This document shows, piece after piece, positions 51,075 through 60,486 of a stretch of DNA of 64,000 bases. How positions within the stretch are numbered: position 1 is the first letter of the stretch; each line of letters opens with the position of its first letter. The notes under the pieces are model-generated. The model saw only the letters and a list, made by a program, of their open reading frames with translations. It ran no database searches and had not been told where the DNA came from. Source of the stretch: Fibrella forsythiae (GTDB taxonomy: Bacteria > Bacteroidota > Bacteroidia > Cytophagales > Spirosomataceae); assembly GCF_017353175.1 (NCBI RefSeq), contig NZ_JAFMYW010000004.1:1-64000 (forward strand). Reading direction: 5' to 3'. A program made the position numbers and the translations under genes.

Positions 51075-54000
51075 ATGAAAGATTTTTACTTAATCAAACT
51101 TAATCAGTTCTTGCTGGGGATAGTATTATTACTAGTCTCCGTAACAGGTCAGGCCCAAATAAGTGGTACCGTTTATCGGGACTTCGACGCTAGTGGTACA
51201 CAGACAAGCAACCTACCAGCCGAGCCGGGTGTTCCCCGCGTCACGGTGAATGCGTATGTTAATTTCAGCACCACGCCGATCAGCGTACAAACGGATGCGG
51301 CTGGTGCATATGCCTTCACGGCCGCGCAGGTGCCACCCTTAGCGAAGGTACGGATAGAATTCGCCACGATCGAAGAGGGCTTCTTTTTTGGCCCCGTTGG
51401 CCCCAGCAGCCAAACGAACATCCGCTTCCTAACTGCTCCTTCCACCAGCGTCGATTGCGGGATTAACTACCCCACTGACTATTGCCAGAACGGGCCGGTT
51501 CAAGTTGTCATTCCCTGTTTCGTGAACGGCGACCCGCTGAACACGACAAATGCCAGCGGCCCGGTAGACCCCAGTAATCAGGCAGCTAAAGCCGACGTGC
51601 TGGTTTCGTTCGCAATTGATGCAACTGGCCTGGCCAGTGCGTCGAACTTCCCGCCAACCCACCTGGCATCGGGCAGCGACATAGGTGCTGTATGGGGCGT
51701 GGCTTATCTGCGGGCCGAAAAGAAGGTATTGAGCAGCGCTACCATCAAGCGCCACACAGGCCTGGGTACGTTAGGAAGCGGAGGAATATATATCACTGAT
51801 CTGGCAACGGCTACATCGGCCCCGTTCTTCGATTTCCAGACCGACCTGAACATACCAACGGGAGCCGACCCGCACTCGGGGCTAAATGCCGATAAAACCC
51901 AGTCTAGTGTAGACCCCGGGCCCATGAGCGTACTGGGTAAAATTGGCCTGGGGGGCATTGATCTCTCAGATGACAGCAAAACACTATATGCCGTCAACAT
52001 GCTCGATCGGAAACTGTACGGCGTTTTCATTGATTCCCCAGCCCGCAAGCCTGGCCCGTCCGATGTCAAATCGTGGGCCATCGATCAGTCGGGGTGCCCC
52101 AACGGTGATTTCAGGCCCTGGGCCATTTACAACTACCGTAACCGTGTGTATATAGGCGGCGTTTGCTCGGGCGAGAACAAAGTATCGAAAATCCCTCAAT
52201 CAGGTTCGGCATCGGAGGCCTTGGCCGCCACACTGCCCGATACCGCTGGTCTGAAGGCCATCATCATGCGGATTGACCCGCGGCAGGGTGCCGGCGCCAC
52301 GTTTCAGACCGTCCTGAGCTTTCCATTAACATTTCCGCGTGGTTCAGCCGATTTGACCGAAAACTGTGCTGATTTCAAGTACTGGCTTCCCTGGAACTCA
52401 GACTTTCCGATGGGCTGTAACAGTACCGGGCAATTTGTTATGTGGCCGCAGCCAATGGTTACCGATCTGGCTTTCGACGACAACGGCGACATGATCATCG
52501 GAATGCTCGACCGTTTCGGACACCTGGCTGGCGTTCAGAACTATAACCCTGCGGGTCAGGGCTCTTTCAACGGATTTACCGGTGGCGATATACTACGGGC
52601 CAGCGTGACGGCGAACGATAACTCAGCGTACCAGTTAGAATCCAATGGCTCGGTGGGTGGCCGCACGGCAGGCTCGAACACCATCCCCGGATCTGGCATA
52701 ACTGTGTCTCCGCCTTATAACCCAACAACGGGTACCTATACTGTTTCGGGAGTTGGCAACAACCAGGGGCCCGGGGGCGGTGAGTTTTATTTCAATGACC
52801 AGTGGTACTTCAACCCGGCCAACAACCCTGGCCACGACGAAATCACCAACGGCTCGCTGATGGTGCGCCCGGGAAGTAATGAAATTCTGACTTCTGTCTT
52901 TGACCCAATCACTGACGTGTACCAGTCTGGAGGCTTACGGACCATGAGTAACCTGGACGGAACCCTTCGGCGCAACTATGCCTTGTTCGGCTTCAATACG
53001 CCAGGTACGTTCGGTAAGGTGTCAGGCCTGGGCGACGGTAAAATCCTTTGCGATCCGGCGCCAATCGAAATTGGTAACCGGGTCTGGTTCGATGATAACC
53101 GCGACGGTATTCAGGATGCATATGAACCTGGTGTTGATGGCATCGTGCTTCGGCTGTTCGATATGAGCAACGGTACAGGTACGCTGGTAGCCAGCACTAC
53201 CACGGCCAACGGAGGTCTTTACGTGTTCAACAACAGCAACGTACCCACGGGTATGAAGGTCAACCAGAACTACCAGATCCGTATGGATATGGCCCAGTTA
53301 CCAAGCCTTGACCTGACGGCTACCACACCGCAGGGTGGACCGAAACGAAACGCACGCCGAGCAGCCGTAACCCGCGACTATTACATCTCGCCACAAACCC
53401 AGGGCACGGCCGTGGGTAGCGCTACCCGGGATAGCGACGCCGCCGTTGTTGGGTCAGACGCTGTAATCACGATCACTACGGGTAGTTTTGGTGAGAACAA
53501 TTATAACTACGATCTATCTATTTATTCGTGCCCTTCCGTTATTGGTACTATAGAAACGCTATCTGTCTGCGCTGATGTGGGTACCATACCAGAGATTCCG
53601 GTCACGGGGCTGGCGTTCTCGCAGGTTGATGACCTCCGGTTCGTGTATTTTAGTAGCCCTCAAAGCGGTACGGCCATGTATGAGGGTGGCCTTGTACTGG
53701 GTACTTATTCGCCTGCCGATCCGGCTTCGTTTGTTACATCGCTGACGGCACCGGCCATTCCAACGGCCAACGCATCGGGCGAGCCCATCATGTACTACGT
53801 CTACGGGATCGTTTACCCCACACCGAGCGACCCCCGCTGCCGGATATCTTCGCTCTCTAAGTTAACGGTACTGCCTAAGCCAGTTATTTCGTCGGCTACA
53901 GCCTCGGCTACGCTGACCTGCGCACAGCCTATCGCCGTTCTGGCGGCAAAAGATCCCACGCCCCGCGCCGAATACGTCTGGTACAGCCCACCCGGAAGCA

Positions 54001-55499
54001 CCAGCACGGCCAGTTCAACGATTGCGGTCAGTTCGCCCGGCGTTTATACACTCACCAGTACGCTTGATGGCTGCGCTGGTGATGCGGTTACGGCTGTAGT
54101 TGGCGAAAACAACGTAACAGCCAGCGTAACCGCGCTTGATTCGGAAGTATCCTGCGCCAGCCCGGTAGGATCACTAACGGCACTGGTTGATCAGGTTGTT
54201 TCGCCATATCCCGTTTTATGGACTGGCCCCGGTGGGTTTACCAGCACCGCCAATCCACTTTCGACCAGCCTGTTAGGCGACTATACCGCTACCGTCACGT
54301 TCCCGAACGGTTGTACGGCAGCCTCAGCTACGGTTCGGGTAAAGCAGGGCTTCAATACGCCACCGTTCATCGACATCTCCGTTGATGGCGTAACCGGCAT
54401 TTCATCGGCTACGTTAACCTGCGCAAAACCATCAGTAACCTTATCAGCCACCAACCCAACAGCCGGAGCCATGTATGTCTGGTTGAGCCCGGTGGTGCCC
54501 AACAGTACAACCGCAACGAGTCTGGTTGTGAGCGCACCCGGTGTCTACACACTTACCGGCTCACTGAGCGGCTGCGTGGGCGAACCCCGGGAGGTAACGA
54601 TCCTGGAAGATAAAGGCATTGGTACAGTATCTGTCAATAATGCCACGCTCACCTGTAGCACTACGGTTGTTTCGCTGCTGGCAAGCGTGAACGGCGCCAC
54701 TTCACCATATCCCGTCAGTTGGACCGGGCCAGCCGGTTTCCTTAACACCAGCAACCCGATCAGCGTATCGAACGCCGGTATCTTCACGGCTTACGTCACC
54801 TTCCCGAACGGTTGTACGGTGGTTTCGGGGCCCAACACCGGCGATGTAACCCAGGCCGACCTTACCCCTCCGTTTGTCGATGCGTTTGGTGGTGCTAAAC
54901 TGTGTCCAACCTGTTCGGTCACCCTGGTGGCTGATGCAAGTGGCGTGTCATTCTTCTGGACGGGCCCCAACAACTTCACCAGCACGGAGCAAAACCCGGT
55001 AGTTCAGGATGAAGGCCTTTACAAGGTAACTGTAACCGATCTGCAAACGGGCTGTTCAGACTTCTCGGAGGTGGTTGTAGAAGGACCAACATCTGATCCA
55101 TGCCCGGTGCTTACCATTGCGCCAGCTTCGCTGACGATCTGCTCGGGCGATCAGGTGCCGCCTATCGTTGTCACGGCCAGTAACGGTAGCTTGTTCGGTT
55201 CGGGTCAGCAGGTGAAGTTTGTGCAGTTCAGCTCACCACAATCCGGTACAGCCATGTATACGGGCGGTACAGTTATCAGTTCGGTTACCCCCACTGCCGC
55301 CAACCAGGCCATTCTCTCGCCTACCGTCCTGTCGCAGCAACTCGCCTCAGCTACGGCGCAGACGCTGTATATCTACGCGATCATTAAGCCCACGCCACCC
55401 CAAACGGTCGGTCAGCCAATCTGTTTGCCAGCCGTATTGCTGACGGTATCTGTTACGCCGCGTGAGTGTCTCCGCGTTGATGCCGTACGAATTAGATAA
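51075..55499 (+). CDS. 1474-residue secreted surface protein with SdrD-like and Ig-like modules
   Basis: Signal peptide up to VTGQAQ, near residue 28. Module order: an SdrD/Cna-B-like domain (ISGTVYRDFDASGTQ), a long propeller-like middle region to about residue 650, and a second SdrD_B domain (IGNRVWFDDNRDGIQDAYEP). A motif FSSPQSGTAMYEGG... recurs near the C-terminus as FSSPQSGTAMYTGG. Between the two come two ~150-residue repeats, each with ATLTCA...GVYTLT and (V/A)TFPNGCT. No type IX sorting tail is visible at the C-terminus (LTVSVTPREC...). Probably an adhesin. Confidence 0.82.
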   Translation: MKDFYLIKLNQFLLGIVLLLVSVTGQAQISGTVYRDFDASGTQTSNLPAEPGVPRVTVNAYVNFSTTPISVQTDAAGAYAFTAAQVPPLAKVRIEFATIEEGFFFGPVGPSSQTNIRFLTAPSTSVDCGINYPTDYCQNGPVQVVIPCFVNGDPLNTTNASGPVDPSNQAAKADVLVSFAIDATGLASASNFPPTHLASGSDIGAVWGVAYLRAEKKVLSSATIKRHTGLGTLGSGGIYITDLATATSAPFFDFQTDLNIPTGADPHSGLNADKTQSSVDPGPMSVLGKIGLGGIDLSDDSKTLYAVNMLDRKLYGVFIDSPARKPGPSDVKSWAIDQSGCPNGDFRPWAIYNYRNRVYIGGVCSGENKVSKIPQSGSASEALAATLPDTAGLKAIIMRIDPRQGAGATFQTVLSFPLTFPRGSADLTENCADFKYWLPWNSDFPMGCNSTGQFVMWPQPMVTDLAFDDNGDMIIGMLDRFGHLAGVQNYNPAGQGSFNGFTGGDILRASVTANDNSAYQLESNGSVGGRTAGSNTIPGSGITVSPPYNPTTGTYTVSGVGNNQGPGGGEFYFNDQWYFNPANNPGHDEITNGSLMVRPGSNEILTSVFDPITDVYQSGGLRTMSNLDGTLRRNYALFGFNTPGTFGKVSGLGDGKILCDPAPIEIGNRVWFDDNRDGIQDAYEPGVDGIVLRLFDMSNGTGTLVASTTTANGGLYVFNNSNVPTGMKVNQNYQIRMDMAQLPSLDLTATTPQGGPKRNARRAAVTRDYYISPQTQGTAVGSATRDSDAAVVGSDAVITITTGSFGENNYNYDLSIYSCPSVIGTIETLSVCADVGTIPEIPVTGLAFSQVDDLRFVYFSSPQSGTAMYEGGLVLGTYSPADPASFVTSLTAPAIPTANASGEPIMYYVYGIVYPTPSDPRCRISSLSKLTVLPKPVISSATASATLTCAQPIAVLAAKDPTPRAEYVWYSPPGSTSTASSTIAVSSPGVYTLTSTLDGCAGDAVTAVVGENNVTASVTALDSEVSCASPVGSLTALVDQVVSPYPVLWTGPGGFTSTANPLSTSLLGDYTATVTFPNGCTAASATVRVKQGFNTPPFIDISVDGVTGISSATLTCAKPSVTLSATNPTAGAMYVWLSPVVPNSTTATSLVVSAPGVYTLTGSLSGCVGEPREVTILEDKGIGTVSVNNATLTCSTTVVSLLASVNGATSPYPVSWTGPAGFLNTSNPISVSNAGIFTAYVTFPNGCTVVSGPNTGDVTQADLTPPFVDAFGGAKLCPTCSVTLVADASGVSFFWTGPNNFTSTEQNPVVQDEGLYKVTVTDLQTGCSDFSEVVVEGPTSDPCPVLTIAPASLTICSGDQVPPIVVTASNGSLFGSGQQVKFVQFSSPQSGTAMYTGGTVISSVTPTAANQAILSPTVLSQQLASATAQTLYIYAIIKPTPPQTVGQPICLPAVLLTVSVTPRECLRVDAVRIR

Positions 55500-55520
55500 C
55501 TTCGGCTTCGATTATAGCGA

Positions 55521-55557
55521 AACACCCCAAAGGACAAACCTTTGGGGTGTTTTTTTG
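55521..55557 (+). terminator. Strong rho-independent terminator
   Basis: Perfect 13-bp stem AACACCCCAAAGG / CCTTTGGGGTGTT (55521-55533 and 55539-55551) with a 5-nt loop, followed by six T. It ends the large surface-protein gene and makes any ypdA start before 55557 unlikely. Confidence 0.95.
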
Positions 55558-55595
55558 CGTTACCTTCTGGAATGTACGATTCCATCTCAGCCAAT

Positions 55596-56612
55596 ATGAC
55601 AACAACCTCGCCACCTCTCGACGTCCTTATTGTGGGTGCCGGCCCCTGCGGCCTGGCAGCAGGCATCGAAGCCAGTAAAAGTGGGCTGAGTCATCTGATT
55701 TTAGAAAAAGGGAGTGTTACGGAGTCTATCCGTCGCTACCCGAAAATGATGCGTTTCTTTTCAACGGCCGAGAACATCGAGATCGGGGGCATCCCGTTTC
55801 CAGTGTCGAGTGTGAAGGCCAACAGAAATGAAGCCCTTCAGTATTACCGCAAAGTAGCGGCCTATTATCACCTGAGAACCAAGGTCTTCACTGAAGTAAA
55901 GAGTGTAGTGAAACAGGGCGACGTATTCCGGGTGCTGACCACAAAGGGCGATACGTTCTACGCCTACAAGGTGATCCTGGCCACCGGCTATTTCGACAAA
56001 CCACGCTGGCTGGGTATTCCCGGAGAAGACGGCCCACAGGTATCGCACTACTACGATGAGCCGTTTAAGTATTCGTTTACGAAAGTGGTCATCATCGGTG
56101 CATCGAACTCAGCGGTGGAAGCAGCCCTTGAGCTCTACCGCCATGATGTTGACGTAACGGTGGTGCACCGGGGCGAGGATTTCCGCTCGACGGTGAAATA
56201 CTGGCTGATTCCTGACGTGAAGAACCGGGTAAAAGAAGGCAAGATCAATACGCTGTTTGGTAGTTGCGCCACCCGGATCGGCCCCGATTTCGTTCGCGTG
56301 CACAACCTGAGTTCCGGCGAGATCACCAACATCCCGGCCGATTTTGTGCTGGTACTGACCGGATACACCCCCGACGCCGAACTGCTGCAGCGCTGCGGCA
56401 TTGAACTTGACCCCGACACACAGATCCCACAGTATAACCGCACTACGTTCGAGACCAACGTGCCTGGGCTGTATGTGTGCGGCACCGTGCTGGCGGGTAT
56501 TTTCACTGAAAAAGTCTTCATTGAAAATGGTCGGGAACACGCTCAGGCCATCATTGATCACATGATGGGCCGGGAAATTCACAAAGTGAACGAGCTGATT
56601 CAGCGAATCTAA
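55596..56612 (+). CDS. ypdA: YpdA family putative bacillithiol disulfide reductase
   Basis: About 338 residues from ATG 55596 (MTTTSPPLDVLIVGAGPCGL); ATG 55572 is also possible. Two Rossmann motifs are visible: VLIVGAGPCGLAAG for FAD and VVIIGASNSAVEAALEL for NADPH. The C-terminal FAD-domain text is NVPGLYVCGTVLAGIF. There is no CxxC redox pair, which distinguishes YpdA from thioredoxin reductase. YpdA reduces bacillithiol disulfide in organisms using bacillithiol, which includes many Bacteroidetes. Confidence 0.9.
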   Translation: MTTTSPPLDVLIVGAGPCGLAAGIEASKSGLSHLILEKGSVTESIRRYPKMMRFFSTAENIEIGGIPFPVSSVKANRNEALQYYRKVAAYYHLRTKVFTEVKSVVKQGDVFRVLTTKGDTFYAYKVILATGYFDKPRWLGIPGEDGPQVSHYYDEPFKYSFTKVVIIGASNSAVEAALELYRHDVDVTVVHRGEDFRSTVKYWLIPDVKNRVKEGKINTLFGSCATRIGPDFVRVHNLSSGEITNIPADFVLVLTGYTPDAELLQRCGIELDPDTQIPQYNRTTFETNVPGLYVCGTVLAGIFTEKVFIENGREHAQAIIDHMMGREIHKVNELIQRI

Positions 56613-56719
56613 ATAGTTTACTACTTGCTGTTTACTGTCTTCTATTGCTCCACTAAGCCAACGTTCAATTAGGTTAGCGGAGCAACAGAAGACAGTAAAC
56701 AGCAAGCAGTAAACTATTT
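56611..56719. repeat. 41-nt-arm inverted repeat overlapping a promoter box
   Basis: Arms at 56611-56651 and 56679-56719 match at 39 of 41 positions, with a 27-nt loop. The arms are built of GTTTACT-type units, as at 3898-3973. The right arm overlaps the hldA -7 box (56715-56722) and the left arm overlaps the last base of the ypdA stop. Extrusion as a cruciform would affect the promoter (inference). Confidence 0.8.
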
Positions 56720-56722
56720 TTG
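56715..56722 (+). promoter_or_regulatory. -7 box abutting the hldA start codon
   Basis: TATTTTTG matches TAnnTTTG and lies 4 nt before the ATG at 56727, so the transcript is probably leaderless, as at 14848-14855. Confidence 0.5.
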
Positions 56723-56726
56723 CCCC

Positions 56727-57713
56727 ATGACTACTGCCCTTCCCGACTTATTTGACCAGTTCAATACCCTCCGCGTTCTCGTTATCGGCGATGTAATGCT
56801 CGATGCCTACGTGTGGGGTCGGGTCGACCGTATTTCGCCCGAAGCACCCGTTCCGGTCGTGACCGTAAATCGGCGGGAGGTCAGGCTGGGCGGGGCAGGC
56901 AACGTGCTGCTCAACGTACAGGCGCTGGGTGCCGAAGCTATCGTCTGTTCAGTCATTGGCACTGATATGGCCGGCGATCAGCTTCAGCAGCAATTAATTG
57001 AGCGTGGCCTCAACTGCGACGGTCTGATTCGTTCGGCCTCGCGTATCACCACTATTAAAGAACGAATCATTGCCGGGTCGCAACAGGTGGTTCGGGTTGA
57101 TACCGAGACCGATAAATACATCACCGACGCCGAACGTACCCAGCTTATCAAAACCGCCAAATCGCTGATTCCGGGCTGCCAGGTCGTTGTTTTCGAAGAC
57201 TACGACAAAGGTGTACTGAGCCGCGAAGCCATTGCCGACATCACTGCTTTTGCTAATGAACAGAACGTACCTACGGTAGTCGATCCCAAGAAACGGCACT
57301 TCCTCGACTATGAACATACAACGCTGTTCAAACCGAACCTGAAAGAGTTGAAAGAAGGCCTCAAAGTTGATTTCAACGTTGATGAGCCCGGCGAACTGGC
57401 TCGCGTAGTAAATCAGCTGAAGAGCCGGATGAACCTGTCAGGTACATTGATTACCCTCTCGGAGCGCGGCGTGTACATAGACCTGAACGGCGAACAGGCC
57501 AAGCTGCCCGCTCACGTCCGGAAAATCTCTGATGTATCAGGCGCGGGTGATACCGTCATCAGCATTGCTGCCTGTTGCGTAGCCCTCCATCAATCGCCCC
57601 GCCGAATTGCGGGCCTCTCGAACCTGGGTGGCGGCCTCGTCTGCGAAAGCGTTGGCGTGGTACCCGTCGACAAGGCCCGCCTGTTCGAGGAGGCTGTGCG
57701 ACTGGGCGTCTAG
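56727..57713 (+). CDS. hldA: D-glycero-beta-D-manno-heptose-7-phosphate kinase (RfaE/HldE N-terminal domain type)
   Basis: 328-residue PfkB-family sugar kinase. The N-terminal VIGDVMLDAYVWGRVDRISPEAPVPVV, quoted as GDVMLDAYVWGRV and ISPEAPVPVV, is diagnostic of RfaE domain I, and the C-terminal SGAGDTVIS carries the catalytic Asp and anion hole. It would phosphorylate heptose-7-phosphate in ADP-heptose synthesis for lipopolysaccharide. The nucleotidyltransferase domain II of E. coli HldE is absent, so the adenylyltransferase must be a separate gene, not seen here. Confidence 0.9.
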   Translation: MTTALPDLFDQFNTLRVLVIGDVMLDAYVWGRVDRISPEAPVPVVTVNRREVRLGGAGNVLLNVQALGAEAIVCSVIGTDMAGDQLQQQLIERGLNCDGLIRSASRITTIKERIIAGSQQVVRVDTETDKYITDAERTQLIKTAKSLIPGCQVVVFEDYDKGVLSREAIADITAFANEQNVPTVVDPKKRHFLDYEHTTLFKPNLKELKEGLKVDFNVDEPGELARVVNQLKSRMNLSGTLITLSERGVYIDLNGEQAKLPAHVRKISDVSGAGDTVISIAACCVALHQSPRRIAGLSNLGGGLVCESVGVVPVDKARLFEEAVRLGV

Positions 57714-57766
57714 TTTGTTTCAAGCAAACTTCTTAAAAGTTAAAATCTATAGAGATAGTATACACA

Positions 57767-57774
57767 TATCTTTG
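57767..57774 (+). promoter_or_regulatory. -7 box of the LRR gene
   Basis: TATCTTTG matches TAnnTTTG exactly, ahead of a GCGG. It predicts transcription from about 57780 and a 37-nt leader before the ATG at 57817. It argues against any start further upstream inside hldA. Confidence 0.65.
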
Positions 57775-57816
57775 CGGTCGATTTCCACTCGATTTCGGCC
57801 CAATGTTGTGTTCTCT

Positions 57817-59322
57817 ATGGCTTGTTATCCGTTACTATTCCATTCAGTTAGTACACCATATTCTAAACTTATTGCGTTAGCTTTCTTCTTGTTAGCTGGC
57901 CCGTTGGCAACACCAACTGCTTTCGCACAAACTCCGGGCTTATCCTTAACTGTCAGCAATAGTTTATCCTGTAGCCAGTTAAGCGCCACCATTACGGCTA
58001 CCTCTTCCTGCACAGGGGATGTAACATTTACGTTCAGCGGCCCCAACAATTTCACCCTATTGAACACGACTGGCGTTGCCAGCGTAACCGTCGACGGGGC
58101 TTATAGCGTAACGGCTGTCAGTGCAGGTGGTCTTTGTGCGTTTGAATCGAACGTAGCGGTGAACAGCAGTTTGCATCCAGACTACCTCCCGCTCGTCGAT
58201 TTCTTTAAGTCAACCAGGGGGCAGGAGTGGAAAAATCAGACGGGTTGGCTTTCTAATTGTGATCCATGCAGTGGCTGGTATGGTATATCATGCAACGAAG
58301 GACGAGTCTCCCGTATGTCATTGCTTTTCAACAAGTTATCGGGCCCTATTCCACCAACGATCAGCCGTTTGCAAGCGCTGACAGGGTTGTTTTTGCCTTA
58401 TAATGAAATCACCGGAACACTGCCTGTCAGTCTGTCTTCCCTTTCGAATCTCAGTTCATTATGGGTACAGGACAATCAACTGACAGGACCTATTCCTGAG
58501 CGGTATGACCGGCTGACCAGGCTCAGTGTTTTCAACGTCGCAGACAACAGATTGACTGGCAGTATTCCAACTAGCCTGATGTCATTGACTGCACTGACTC
58601 AGTTTTGGGTAAGAAGTAATCTGTTGAGTGGCCCCATACCGACTTCATGGCATAAACTGATAAATCTAGTGTCGTTAGACCTTGCATTTAATTCGTTTGC
58701 CAGCGGCGGGATTCCTCCTGACATTGGCCAGTTAATCAACCTCGAAGACTTGTCAATGGCAGGTTGCCACCTTGTGGGTACTATTCCTGCAGAATTAAAT
58801 ACCCTCAGCAACCTCAGACATCTCTACTTGAGCAGCAATTCATTGAAGGGGACAATTCCCTCATTCCTAGGCTCTCTCTCTAAACTCGAGGCCATTGTAT
58901 TAAACAACAACCAATTCGTCGGAGCTATTCCTCCATCAATAGGGTCTTTGCCCAAACTGATTACACTCGTTGTGGAAAGCAATGACCTATCTGGTTGTAT
59001 ACCCGGTTCGTTTTCTGCCTTGTGTGGAAAAGATATTCGATTGGGATATAACCCGAAATTACCTGGCGGGGGCAACTGGACTGCCTTCTGCACGAATGGC
59101 ACGGGTATCAGAAATGGTACTGTTACATCCGTACAGGCAGGCTATTGGCATGTCCCCTCCACGTGGTCTTGTGGCGTAATCCCCAAACCCGGCGATCGTA
59201 TTCTGGTGACTTACCCGTTAAAAATGGCCCCCGACCAGCTCAATCAGGTTCAACAGATCCAGTATGGCGCTACCGGAACCCTATTTTACGAGCCCGGTGC
59301 AGTGTTAGTTGTAAGACCATAG
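57817..59322 (+). CDS. Secreted plant-type leucine-rich-repeat protein
   Basis: About 501 residues from ATG 57817, with a signal peptide ending AFAQ. An Ig-like segment (FSGPNNFTLLN) is followed by a plant-style LRR N-cap (WLSNCDPCSGWYGISC). Around ten repeats of the form LxxLxxLxLxxNxLxGxIPxxL come next, such as LSSLWVQDNQLTGPIPERY and LRHLYLSSNSLKGTIPSFL. The C-terminus holds GYWHVPSTWSCGVIPKPGD, a segment common in Bacteroidetes secreted proteins. No sorting tail is visible. A longer open frame from 57607 overlaps hldA and was rejected. Confidence 0.85.
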   Translation: MACYPLLFHSVSTPYSKLIALAFFLLAGPLATPTAFAQTPGLSLTVSNSLSCSQLSATITATSSCTGDVTFTFSGPNNFTLLNTTGVASVTVDGAYSVTAVSAGGLCAFESNVAVNSSLHPDYLPLVDFFKSTRGQEWKNQTGWLSNCDPCSGWYGISCNEGRVSRMSLLFNKLSGPIPPTISRLQALTGLFLPYNEITGTLPVSLSSLSNLSSLWVQDNQLTGPIPERYDRLTRLSVFNVADNRLTGSIPTSLMSLTALTQFWVRSNLLSGPIPTSWHKLINLVSLDLAFNSFASGGIPPDIGQLINLEDLSMAGCHLVGTIPAELNTLSNLRHLYLSSNSLKGTIPSFLGSLSKLEAIVLNNNQFVGAIPPSIGSLPKLITLVVESNDLSGCIPGSFSALCGKDIRLGYNPKLPGGGNWTAFCTNGTGIRNGTVTSVQAGYWHVPSTWSCGVIPKPGDRILVTYPLKMAPDQLNQVQQIQYGATGTLFYEPGAVLVVRP

Positions 59323-59392
59323 CAGTTTGGTACCACCATTACGCCGCTGTGGATCATCCATAATGACAGGGGGGATGGTACCACCGGTACAC

Positions 59393-59429
59393 AAAAACGG
59401 GCGATGACCGAAGCCATCACCCGTTTTTT
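59393..59429 (+). terminator. Rho-independent terminator after the LRR gene
   Basis: AAAAACGGGCGATG (59393-59406) pairs with CATCACCCGTTTTT (59415-59428) with one G-T pair and an 8-nt loop, ending in a T-run. The A-run on the left suggests it may also serve the convergent acetyltransferase. Confidence 0.85.
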
Positions 59430-59460
59430 AGCGCATCAGAAGCAGCAAAGTCCAGGTACG

Positions 59461-59985
59461 TTACCGAAGATCATCAGCCGTTTTCCAGACGTAACGGAGA
59501 ATAATTGCTGTGCTACCATCACCCGGCGTTTCGTATTGTTCGGGCCTGAGGTTCATACCGCCCACCCGGTTATAGAACTGAATAGCCGGCCCGTTGGCTT
59601 CATACACGACTAAATGAAAACCGGGATGATTCGCCTCCGGTATCACCCGCCGGGCCGCCTCGCGCATCAGGCCAAGCCCGATTCCCCGCCCTTTTGCTGC
59701 CCGACTCACGTGCAGATTATCAATGAGTGTTCCCAGTTCGGGGTCTTCATCAAGATACAGGCAGATAAATCCGCGCAGTTGCCCGTCTTCTTCAGCAACC
59801 AGAATACGCTGATTGGTGGCCGGTGTGGCCAGTCGCTTATGCCAAACCGCGAAGCGGTCTTCGCTGATATTTCCATCGAGGTAGTCATCCCGAAGAATCC
59901 CACGGTAGGTTTGCCGCCAGCTTTGAGTGTGCAGCGCAGCAATCGCCTGCGCATCCGGCAGTTGGGCAAATCGATACGTTATCAT
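59461..59985 (-). CDS. GNAT family N-acetyltransferase
   Basis: 174 residues. Motif A is LHVSRAAKGRGIGLGLMREAARRV, with the acetyl-CoA loop AAKGRGIG; motif B is FHLVVYEANGPAIQFYNRVGGM. The N-terminal AIAALHTQSWRQTYRGIL is typical of this GNAT subset. The substrate is unknown. It is divergent from the small lipoprotein gene. Confidence 0.88.
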   Translation of the reverse strand: MITYRFAQLPDAQAIAALHTQSWRQTYRGILRDDYLDGNISEDRFAVWHKRLATPATNQRILVAEEDGQLRGFICLYLDEDPELGTLIDNLHVSRAAKGRGIGLGLMREAARRVIPEANHPGFHLVVYEANGPAIQFYNRVGGMNLRPEQYETPGDGSTAIILRYVWKTADDLR

Positions 59986-60041
59986 CAGTAATGGCAGACT
60001 GTTATTATTCTAGATACATTAGTATCAACAAATCAACACGT

Positions 60042-60470
60042 ATGAAGACTATCCTTTCCTTCGCCTTCCTACTGATATTGCCTGCATGCAAGCAATCGAT
60101 CTTACCGTTCAACATAGATTCAGCCAGGACTTACACCCCCACCGAACTGGTCTCGCAGGCCACGGGCAGTTGTCAGGTTATACACCCGTGGGAAGGCAAA
60201 CCGGTTAGGGTGACTGGACATATCGAATCACTTAACCTGTTTACGGGTAAGTTCTGGCTCTACGACGATGGCGGGCGCGGCTTCGTAGAAATTTATTCCG
60301 CCGACCCCGCCACTCAGTCAGGCCGCGACGTGTACGAATTCGCCAAAGCCAACACGGGACGCACAATAACCGTTACCGGCTCAACGGTTGGCAATAACAT
60401 GCCCACACAGCTGAATTGCACCAAGGGCGTTGCGGTAAAAATCACAGACAAGACGGCGATCACCTTCTAA
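60042..60470 (+). CDS. Small lipoprotein, OB-fold-like
   Basis: 142 residues from ATG 60042, giving MKTILSFAFLLILPAC with a lipobox and Cys16. The remainder (KPVRVTGHIESLNLFTGKFW, then FVEIYS, TITVTGSTVGNN) has the strand pattern of a small OB-fold, as in nucleic-acid-binding-like or stress lipoproteins. No family is assigned. The frame upstream of 60042 lacks a signal sequence and was not used. Confidence 0.7.
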   Translation: MKTILSFAFLLILPACKQSILPFNIDSARTYTPTELVSQATGSCQVIHPWEGKPVRVTGHIESLNLFTGKFWLYDDGGRGFVEIYSADPATQSGRDVYEFAKANTGRTITVTGSTVGNNMPTQLNCTKGVAVKITDKTAITF

Positions 60471-60486
60471 TCCTCGTTTGCTTTGA

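Noticed and set aside
53800-55000. Possible CRISPR or tandem DNA repeat array in the surface-protein gene
   Set aside because: The repetition is ~150-residue protein modules with diverged DNA, not short identical direct repeats with spacers.
55542-55595. Upstream starts for the ypdA-type gene
   Set aside because: The TTG at 55542 sits in the stem of the strong terminator at 55521-55557. The ATG at 55596 gives the family N-terminus.
57607-57816. 70-residue N-terminal extension of the LRR protein
   Set aside because: It overlaps hldA in another frame and lies before the promoter box at 57767-57774; a clear signal peptide begins at 57817.
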